From Planctomycetales bacterium (GTDB lineage: Bacteria; Planctomycetota; Phycisphaerae; SM23-33), in the NCBI GenBank assembly GCA_030592655.1, contig JAUVIQ010000014.1:1-26648 (forward strand): a stretch of DNA of 26,648 bases, given 5' to 3'. Below are positions 21,437 through 26,648 of the stretch, one piece after another. The position numbers and the translations under genes were made by a program. Every line of letters begins with the position of its first letter. The first letter of the stretch is position 1. The notes below the pieces were generated by a model, which was not told the DNA's origin, searched no databases, and saw only the letters and a program-made list of their open reading frames with translations.

Positions 21437-22804
21437 ATGTTCGGGTTGCTTTCGAGAACGCGGTACGGACAAATAGGTCTGGATGTCGGAACCGACGGCG
21501 TAAGAATGTTGCAACTGGCGGCGGTGTGTGAACAACCCTTCGTAATTGCAGCAGCATCGCGCCGACTTCCGGAAGACGCCACAGGACCGGACACAGACCC
21601 GCAAAAGCGTCGGAACCTTATTATCGAATACGTCCGCGAGATGCTCGAAGGCGGAGCATTCCATGGTCGAAACGTCGTCAGTTGTGTACGCGCCGACGAA
21701 ATAGGCGTCAAAAATATCCGCCTTCCACATATGCCCGAGGACGAACTGGCTTCAGCGGTCGTCTGGGAGTGCCAGGAACGATTTGGATTTGAGGTCGCCC
21801 CCGATCGGGTTCATTACATCAAGGCCGGTGAAGTCAGACAAGGCCTCGAGACCAGGGACGAAGTAATACTTATCGCCGTTCCCCACGATACTGTCAGCCG
21901 GCACCTTGAGATGCTTTCAGGTATGCACCTGAACCCCGCCCACATAGACGCAGAACCAACCGCGCTGTTTCGCACATATCAGCGATTTCTCCGACGGTCG
22001 GAAGACGACTCGACCGTTACGGTAATCGTTGATATTGGACTCTCGGGCACGAAAATAATTATAGCCAGGGGAAAAACCATATTGCTGATTAAGACCATTG
22101 ACATCGCCGGTCGAAAATTCAACGAGGGCGTCGCTGAAGAACTGAATATGAGTTATTCCGAAGCGGCCTCGTTTCGCAGACGCATCTTCGAGAATGGGCA
22201 AACGGACCCTCGGTCCCGTGGGGAATTCGTCGCCAACGCAGGTAATGACGCAGCGCATCGCAGCGCGACAGGTCGCAACGCGACGGGTCGCACTTTGTCC
22301 TCCGACGGGGCGAAACCGAACTTCGACCCTGAGCAAAGTCGAAGGGCGAGTGAAACGGCAGGGAAACTGGAATGGTCCGTCTTTGACGCCATTCGTGAAC
22401 AGATCGAGGCGCTTGCACAAGAGATTAGCCTGTGCCTGCGATATTGCTCGGTTACGTTCCGGGGGCTTCGACCGAGCACGATCACGATGACCGGAGGCGA
22501 GGCCTACGATCAGCACCTGGTCAATTCACTGAACGAATATCTCGATTGTGAGTGTGTAGTGGGGCAGCCGTTGTGGGGGATCGATCTCGGTGGTGTTGAA
22601 ATGGGAAGCGACCGTCGAGGGGAATTGACGGAGTGGTCGGTAGCGACAGGTCTGGCTCTTCGCGGTCTGCAAGAGAAGGTCAAGGCCGACATTCCCGGCT
22701 CGATAAGTGCGAAATTTCCGGTCGCCAATCGCACAGGAAAAACCACTTCCGGTACCGGCGTAACACTCGTCGGTTCGGGAGTATCAGAGCAGGAAAGCGT
22801 GTAA
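21437..22804 (+). CDS. pilM: PilM-like actin-fold ATPase of the pilus/secretion platform
   Basis: PilM is a cytoplasmic actin-like protein that binds the N-terminus of PilN and links the inner-membrane ring to the assembly ATPase. The 455-residue protein begins RYGQIGLDVGTDGVRMLQL, the PilM phosphate-binding motif. It has a second actin-like strand-turn VTVIVDIGLSGTKIIIARGK, and TMTGGEAYDQHL near the C-terminus matching the adenosine-side motif. It is longer than typical PilM (about 350). Part of the excess is a low-complexity insert between FRRRIFEN and KLEWSVFDAI, encoded by repeat-like DNA (22260-22344). AAGGAG lies 5 bases before ATG 21437. Its stop overlaps the pilN-like start by one base (TAATG). 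Confidence 0.85.
   Translation: MFGLLSRTRYGQIGLDVGTDGVRMLQLAAVCEQPFVIAAASRRLPEDATGPDTDPQKRRNLIIEYVREMLEGGAFHGRNVVSCVRADEIGVKNIRLPHMPEDELASAVVWECQERFGFEVAPDRVHYIKAGEVRQGLETRDEVILIAVPHDTVSRHLEMLSGMHLNPAHIDAEPTALFRTYQRFLRRSEDDSTVTVIVDIGLSGTKIIIARGKTILLIKTIDIAGRKFNEGVAEELNMSYSEAASFRRRIFENGQTDPRSRGEFVANAGNDAAHRSATGRNATGRTLSSDGAKPNFDPEQSRRASETAGKLEWSVFDAIREQIEALAQEISLCLRYCSVTFRGLRPSTITMTGGEAYDQHLVNSLNEYLDCECVVGQPLWGIDLGGVEMGSDRRGELTEWSVATGLALRGLQEKVKADIPGSISAKFPVANRTGKTTSGTGVTLVGSGVSEQESV
22260..22344 (+). repeat. Repeat and palindrome inserted in frame within pilM
   Basis: Two tandem 15-base units (22260-22274 and 22275-22289, two mismatches) encode SATGR-NATGR. They are followed by the palindrome CTTCGAC-CCTGAGCAAA-GTCGAAG (22321-22344), encoding NFDPEQSRR. 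This palindrome type is one I know as a dispersed intergenic element in many bacterial genomes. The frame is maintained. Confidence 0.65.
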
Positions 22805-23586
22805 TGTTAACAACGAACCCAGATGGGACAAATGCAGATGTTTTATTGCAGTCTTCGGAGAAATCCGACGATCCGGTCGTTGTCGGAGAGAGGATTGTAA
22901 ATAAACAAGGTATTCAGCGCCAGGGGTTCCAAGTGGAGTTTTTACCGGAGCATATCCGGTACCAGCGCCGCCGCCGCCGCCGGCTCATTCGCCAGGGGTA
23001 TCTCCTGGTTATATGCATCGCGGTTATGGTCATACTGACCTGCGTTCGCCAGGGTCGGATCGCACAAGCGAGGGCAAATCTGGTGGAGCTTGAAAAAAGC
23101 GGGGAAAACCTCCACCAACAGGTCTCAATGATAGCGTCGCTGGAAGATCAGGTCGCCAACCTCCTGATTAAGAAACAGATTGACGAGGAGATTGGAGGAC
23201 GGACCGACTGCACCGTCATCCTTGCCGAGTTATGCCGGATAACGCCGTCGAATATAGTCATAATCTCGCTGGATTTACAGACAGTCGATCTTTCGGCCGA
23301 AGCGTCCGGAGCGGGCGGACCGTCTCGGCGTACTGTGAGAAACCATCGCGGCATGCGTCCGACCGTTGTACGCAAAAGAAAGCCCAAAGTCGCCGTCGTA
23401 CCTGTTCGACGAGCACGCCTGGTCGTTACAGGTCTGGCGATGAGCGATGTGGACGTGGCCAATTTCATCGGTCAACTTTCCGCCGGAAGACTCTTTGAAA
23501 ACGTGAACATGGGTTATACCAAAACTGTTACCTTTCGTCGGCGTTCAGCCAGGGAATTCCAGGTAAGTTGCTACCTGAGAAGGTAA
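22804..23586 (+). CDS. pilN: PilN-like inner-membrane protein
   Basis: Protein of 260 residues with the PilN/GspL-C-terminal topology: an N-terminal cytoplasmic tail (PilN normally docks on PilM here), a very basic stretch (RYQRRRRRRLIRQG), one transmembrane helix (YLLVICIAVMVILTCV, about residues 66-82), a coiled-coil region (ARANLVELEKSGENLHQQV), and a periplasmic ferredoxin-like domain. LAELCRITPSNIVIISLDL and VTGLAMSDVDVANFIGQL are the usual PilN motifs. A long basic linker between them (GPSRRTVRNHRGMRPTVVRK) is unusual. The start ATG overlaps the pilM stop by one base; the open frame further upstream inside pilM is rejected. Confidence 0.8.
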   Translation: MLTTNPDGTNADVLLQSSEKSDDPVVVGERIVNKQGIQRQGFQVEFLPEHIRYQRRRRRRLIRQGYLLVICIAVMVILTCVRQGRIAQARANLVELEKSGENLHQQVSMIASLEDQVANLLIKKQIDEEIGGRTDCTVILAELCRITPSNIVIISLDLQTVDLSAEASGAGGPSRRTVRNHRGMRPTVVRKRKPKVAVVPVRRARLVVTGLAMSDVDVANFIGQLSAGRLFENVNMGYTKTVTFRRRSAREFQVSCYLRR

Positions 23587-23626
23587 TCCGACGAAGAAAG
23601 ATTTTTAAAGGGAGAAAATTATCATC

Positions 23627-24184
23627 GTGCTGCTTTCACGAGACAACCTGATCGTCCTGGGAATTCTGACGGTGATTACGATTACTTATTTCGCGGTGGT
23701 TTATCGCATCCAATCAGCCGCTGCCGATGAGGTTTCCTCGCAGAGAGTCGAGGTCGAACGCCGACTCCAGATCGACTCCGAGCAGGCTTCCCGCGTCCCT
23801 CCGATGCTGCGTCAAATCGAAAAGATGAAGCGTCACTATAACGACAAAGACTGGGGGCAGCGATTACCGGAACGTCGGGAACTGGCAGGATTTCTCCACG
23901 AAATCGCTTCGGGACTATCGCAGGAAAAACTTACAAACCAGTTCATCCAGCCGGGGAATCCGTCGCAAAGCCCGTTGTATAACTGCCTCCCGATAACACT
24001 GAGATTCGAGGGAGATTTTCTGTCGCTGACGAGGTTCCTGAAGCGAGTCGATGGGATGACACGACTGGTGCGGATCGAACGCTTGGAAATCGAACCGGGC
24101 GAAGACACGCATGCGCAAATCCTCCAAATCGAAATGGGCATGAATATCTATTTTACGGAACAGCGAACGAGGTCCGAACAATGA
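23627..24184 (+). CDS. pilO: PilO-like inner-membrane protein
   Basis: Protein of 185 residues with one N-terminal transmembrane helix (NLIVLGILTVITITYFAVVY), a coiled coil (VEVERRLQIDSEQASRVPPMLRQIEKMKRHY), and a periplasmic domain with the PilO/GspM hallmark LPITLRFEGDFLSLTRFLKRVDGMTRLVRIERLEI. PilO pairs with PilN to form the periplasmic part of the alignment complex. The start is uncertain: GTG 23627 is 11 bases from GGAGA, and in-frame ATT 23618 would be a rare start. Its end overlaps the next gene by 4 bases (ATGA), indicating coupling. Confidence 0.8.
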   Translation: MLLSRDNLIVLGILTVITITYFAVVYRIQSAAADEVSSQRVEVERRLQIDSEQASRVPPMLRQIEKMKRHYNDKDWGQRLPERRELAGFLHEIASGLSQEKLTNQFIQPGNPSQSPLYNCLPITLRFEGDFLSLTRFLKRVDGMTRLVRIERLEIEPGEDTHAQILQIEMGMNIYFTEQRTRSEQ

Positions 24185-24849
24185 ACGGCGCAAAAACAAA
24201 ATTCTACGGTTTGATAAGCCGATTCAAAACCGAAATTCAGCAGGACAAAAAGAGGACGACCATGCTGGTGGTCCTGCTGGTAGTAGCAGGTATCATTATC
24301 GGAAGGGTTGTTGTCGGTTATGGTCCGCCAGACAAAACCGGCGGCGCCGACAGCACCGCATCCCCACGGGACCGAGGGTCCAACGACGATGGTCAAAATA
24401 CGGGTGAAAATACCAAGACCGCCCTGACACCAAAAAGTACCCGGAATTCCTGTCGCGTTGCGAACCGACGGATTGATACGGCCTCAATGGACCGGAATAT
24501 AACCAGAGACCTCTTTTGGCCTGATACCAGATGCTTCCCGCCCTCCGAGCAGACCGATACGAACAACGGTGCGTCTCAGCCCGAAAAACCGGATCATGCT
24601 CAAAAACTGGCAGAAGCCGAACAACGGGAGCAACTCAAGCGGGCAGAACACATCAAGTCAATCCGCGCCAAGGCAAACCAGTTGTGCCTGACAACCACCA
24701 TGCTTGGTCGGTCGCCAACGGCATTGATAAACGGACAGGTCCTTCGGACAGGAGACCTGATAAACGGATTTCGTCTCAAGTCCATTTCCTCCAATTGCTG
24801 CGTCGTCGTCATGGAGGACGTGGAAGTGAAGTTGAAAATGCCGGAGTGA
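24181..24849 (+). CDS. PilP/GspC-like inner-membrane linker protein
   Basis: Protein of 222 residues: a cytoplasmic N-terminus, one transmembrane helix (TTMLVVLLVVAGIIIGRVVVGYG, about 27-49), a long disordered hydrophilic linker, a charged helix (KLAEAEQREQLKRAEHIKSIRAK), and a small C-terminal beta domain (LTTTMLGRSPTALINGQVLRTGDLINGFRLKSISSNCCVVVMEDVEVKLKMP). The motif of an inherited value, a GD turn and a following strand resembles the homology-region domain of GspC/PilP that contacts the secretin. By order (M, N, O, then this gene, then secretin) it takes the PilP position. The assignment rests on topology and position more than on strong sequence motifs. Start ATG 24181 overlaps the upstream stop. 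Confidence 0.7.
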   Translation: MNGAKTKFYGLISRFKTEIQQDKKRTTMLVVLLVVAGIIIGRVVVGYGPPDKTGGADSTASPRDRGSNDDGQNTGENTKTALTPKSTRNSCRVANRRIDTASMDRNITRDLFWPDTRCFPPSEQTDTNNGASQPEKPDHAQKLAEAEQREQLKRAEHIKSIRAKANQLCLTTTMLGRSPTALINGQVLRTGDLINGFRLKSISSNCCVVVMEDVEVKLKMPE

Positions 24850-24855
24850 TTCGAT

Positions 24856-24981
24856 TTTCAATTTCCAATTTTCAATTTCCAATTGAAAAAAAACAGGAAA
24901 CAGGAAACAGGAAATTACTTTTAGCGCCGACGGAGGCGCAATGCGTAGCATCGCGTAGCGATACTACGTATCACTACGTGA
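24856..24981. repeat. Cluster of short tandem and palindromic repeats before the secretin
   Basis: Two tandem 14-base units TTTCAATTTCCAAT (24856-24883) are followed by three tandem CAGGAAA heptamers (24894-24914), the hairpin GCGCC/GGCGC (about 24924-24939), then ATGCGTAGCAT (24941-24951) and CACTACGTGA (24972-24981) of the mosaic family. No gene is seen in the gap 24850-25065; only a 15-codon ATG frame at 25002-25049 precedes the secretin, and it is too short to support. Confidence 0.8.
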
Positions 24982-25065
24982 AAAAATCAATAGAACAGGC
25001 AATGCTACAGAAGCGGATTCGTCCCATCGTATGGAACGGGTCAGCCTGATTAAAGGAGCAGAGTG

Positions 25066-26648
25066 ATGAAAAGGATTGCAGAATTACCCACAACGTCGGT
25101 ATTGGCAGGCATCGTAACAGGCGCATTCCCGCACCGAAAGGTCGGACGGGTTATCGCGCCGGCAGTTTTGATGATACTGCTGGCGGTCGGTTTCGCCGTT
25201 GCCCAACAAGCCACACCGGACTGCACAACTCCCGCTACCGGTACTAAAGTGGCGTTCGGTACCGAAGGAGGTGTTGAGGAACTCCACGTTCGCGGCGTGG
25301 ACCTGCGCCAGGTCCTCCAGATGCTCAGCACCCAGAACAAGATCAACATTATTACCACCAAAGAAGTCAGCGGTACGGTAACGGTTGATCTGTACGACGT
25401 AACGTTCACAGAGGCCCTGGAGGCGGTGCTGCAATCGGCAGGGCTTGTGTACGTCCGCAAAGGAAACTTTGTCTATGTGTACACGCCTAAACAACTGGCG
25501 GAAATCCGCGACGCGGGCCGCAAATTAGCGGTGAAGGTCTTCAAACTCAATTACATCACCGCCGATGACGCCAAGATTCTCATCTCGCCGGCAATGAGTG
25601 AAAACGGCTTGATTTCAACAACGCCCGCTGCGGCTACCGGCATACCGTCTGCCGGCGACACCGCCGGGGGAAACGCGCTGGCGAACGAAGACGTTCTGGT
25701 GGTGAAGGATTATCCCGAAAACATCAAAAAAATCACCGACATTCTCCGCCGGCTTGATGTCCGCCCGCAGCAGGTACTCATTGAGGCGACCATTCTTCGA
25801 GCGTCGCTGAACGAAAATAACGCCCTGGGAATCGATTTCAACACCCTTGCCGGTATTGACTTCCGTACGATGGGATACGCCAGTACCGACCTGACGGACC
25901 TGACGCCGGGGGCGGTACCGGTTCGTGAACTGGACCGCGCTAACGCCAACTTCCGAACCGATTTCGCTGCATCAGTCCCTCCGGGCGGAATTTCCATCGG
26001 GTTTGTCTATAACCAGTTCCGCGTCCTGCTCCGTGCACTCGAAAGCATCACGGACGTCGTCGTGCTGTCAAATCCGAAACTGCTGGTAATGAACAAGCAG
26101 CGAGGCGAGGTCATGGTCGGAAACAAGGACGGATACCTGACTACAACCGTTACGGAAACCACTGCCACGCAGACAGTTGAGTTCCTCGAAACGGGTACTC
26201 AATTAATCGTCAGACCTTACATTGCAAGCGATGGTTACGTTCGCCTTGAAATCCACCCCAAGGACTCCACCGGTGGACTCACTGCCGATCGGTTACCATT
26301 CGAGCAGACCACCGAGTGTACTTCCAATGTCCTTGTCAAAGACGGGCACACGATTGTCATCGGCGGGCTGTTCCGCGAACGCACCACCAGCGGACGGTCG
26401 CAGGTACCGGGGCTGGGGAATATCCCCATCGCCGGCACGCTGTTCCGATCACGCAGCGACGAAACAATCCGTGAAGAGGTGATTATCCTCATCACACCAC
26501 ACATCATCAAGCACCCCGTCGATGAGGCTGTTTCCGAACAGTACAAAGACGAGATAGACCGCATACGCCTGGGACTTCGACGGGAAATGATGTGGTTCGG
26601 ACGAAGCCGACTTGCGCAGACACAAATGCGATGGGCAAGGCATCACAT
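25066..26648 (+). CDS. Secretin (GspD/PilQ family), 3' end outside window
   Basis: Outer-membrane gate of the system; 527 codons are visible with no stop. AAGGAG lies 7 bases before ATG 25066. A long n-region precedes the signal-peptide core VIAPAVLMILLAVGFAVA, with a likely cut before QQATP. An STN/N-type domain follows (VEELHVRGVDLRQVLQMLSTQNKINIITTKEVSGTVTVDLYDV is the classic region, about residues 70-110). Next is a secretin N domain with FKLNYITADDAKILI and ENIKKITDILRRLDVRPQQVLIEATI, then the beta-barrel C domain with VLSNPKLLVMNKQRGEV, TNVLVKDG-like SNVLVKDGHTIVIGGL, the hallmark VPGLGNIPIAGTLFRS, and EEVIILITPHII. The assignment as secretin is certain; whether it is of GspD or PilQ type is not. 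Confidence 0.93.
   Translation, partial: MKRIAELPTTSVLAGIVTGAFPHRKVGRVIAPAVLMILLAVGFAVAQQATPDCTTPATGTKVAFGTEGGVEELHVRGVDLRQVLQMLSTQNKINIITTKEVSGTVTVDLYDVTFTEALEAVLQSAGLVYVRKGNFVYVYTPKQLAEIRDAGRKLAVKVFKLNYITADDAKILISPAMSENGLISTTPAAATGIPSAGDTAGGNALANEDVLVVKDYPENIKKITDILRRLDVRPQQVLIEATILRASLNENNALGIDFNTLAGIDFRTMGYASTDLTDLTPGAVPVRELDRANANFRTDFAASVPPGGISIGFVYNQFRVLLRALESITDVVVLSNPKLLVMNKQRGEVMVGNKDGYLTTTVTETTATQTVEFLETGTQLIVRPYIASDGYVRLEIHPKDSTGGLTADRLPFEQTTECTSNVLVKDGHTIVIGGLFRERTTSGRSQVPGLGNIPIAGTLFRSRSDETIREEVIILITPHIIKHPVDEAVSEQYKDEIDRIRLGLRREMMWFGRSRLAQTQMRWARHH

Noticed and set aside
22633..22803. Upstream extension of the PilN-like frame into pilM
   Set aside because: It overlaps the conserved C-terminus of PilM; the ATG overlapping the pilM stop is the normal coupled start.

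Overview
The window (about 26.6 kb, moderately GC-rich) looks like a chromosomal segment of a planctomycete-like bacterium, probably a Phycisphaerae relative. This is inferred from the secreted TPR plus PQQ beta-propeller paralogues, the acidic N-terminal extension on ribosomal protein S9, the many divergent minor pseudopilins, and the hairpin-rich dispersed intergenic repeats. No rRNA or tRNA is present to confirm the lineage.

Layout. Positions 1-5456 (+ strand) hold the 3' end of a conserved protein with a possible His/Cys dyad, then two tandem, translationally coupled paralogues of an exported TPR/beta-propeller protein. Positions 5502-13761 (- strand) hold housekeeping genes: a LarA-family protein, a SAM methyltransferase, parB with two parS palindromes upstream, gpsA, argJ, argC, rpsI and rplM. 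A good sigma70 promoter drives rplM-rpsI and rho-independent terminators follow gpsA and rpsI. From 13963 transcription switches to the + strand: an orphan DNA methyltransferase, nadC and birA.

From 16688 to the right edge lies the most notable system: a type II secretion/type IV pilus-like operon. A long leader carries a convincing GEMM (cyclic di-GMP-I class) riboswitch. It is followed by a major pseudopilin (GspG-like), four further pseudopilin-type proteins (GspI-, GspJ-, GspK/PilX- and GspH-like), a small membrane protein, an inner-membrane platform of PilM-, PilN-, PilO- and PilP/GspC-like proteins, and a secretin cut by the window edge. The assembly ATPase, the polytopic platform protein and the prepilin peptidase are not in the window. 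The logic appears to be cyclic-dinucleotide control of an envelope-spanning pseudopilus machine.

Overlaid on this is a heavy load of short repeats: heptamer-based hairpins, a CTCTGCG hairpin, and mosaic ATGCGTAGCAT/CACTACGTGA palindromes. They fill most intergenic gaps. In two genes (the second propeller gene and pilM) repeat-like DNA is inserted in frame inside the coding sequence, like the palindromic elements known from Rickettsia genes. The GspJ-like protein ends in 22 consecutive aspartates followed by an Arg-Pro-rich tail.
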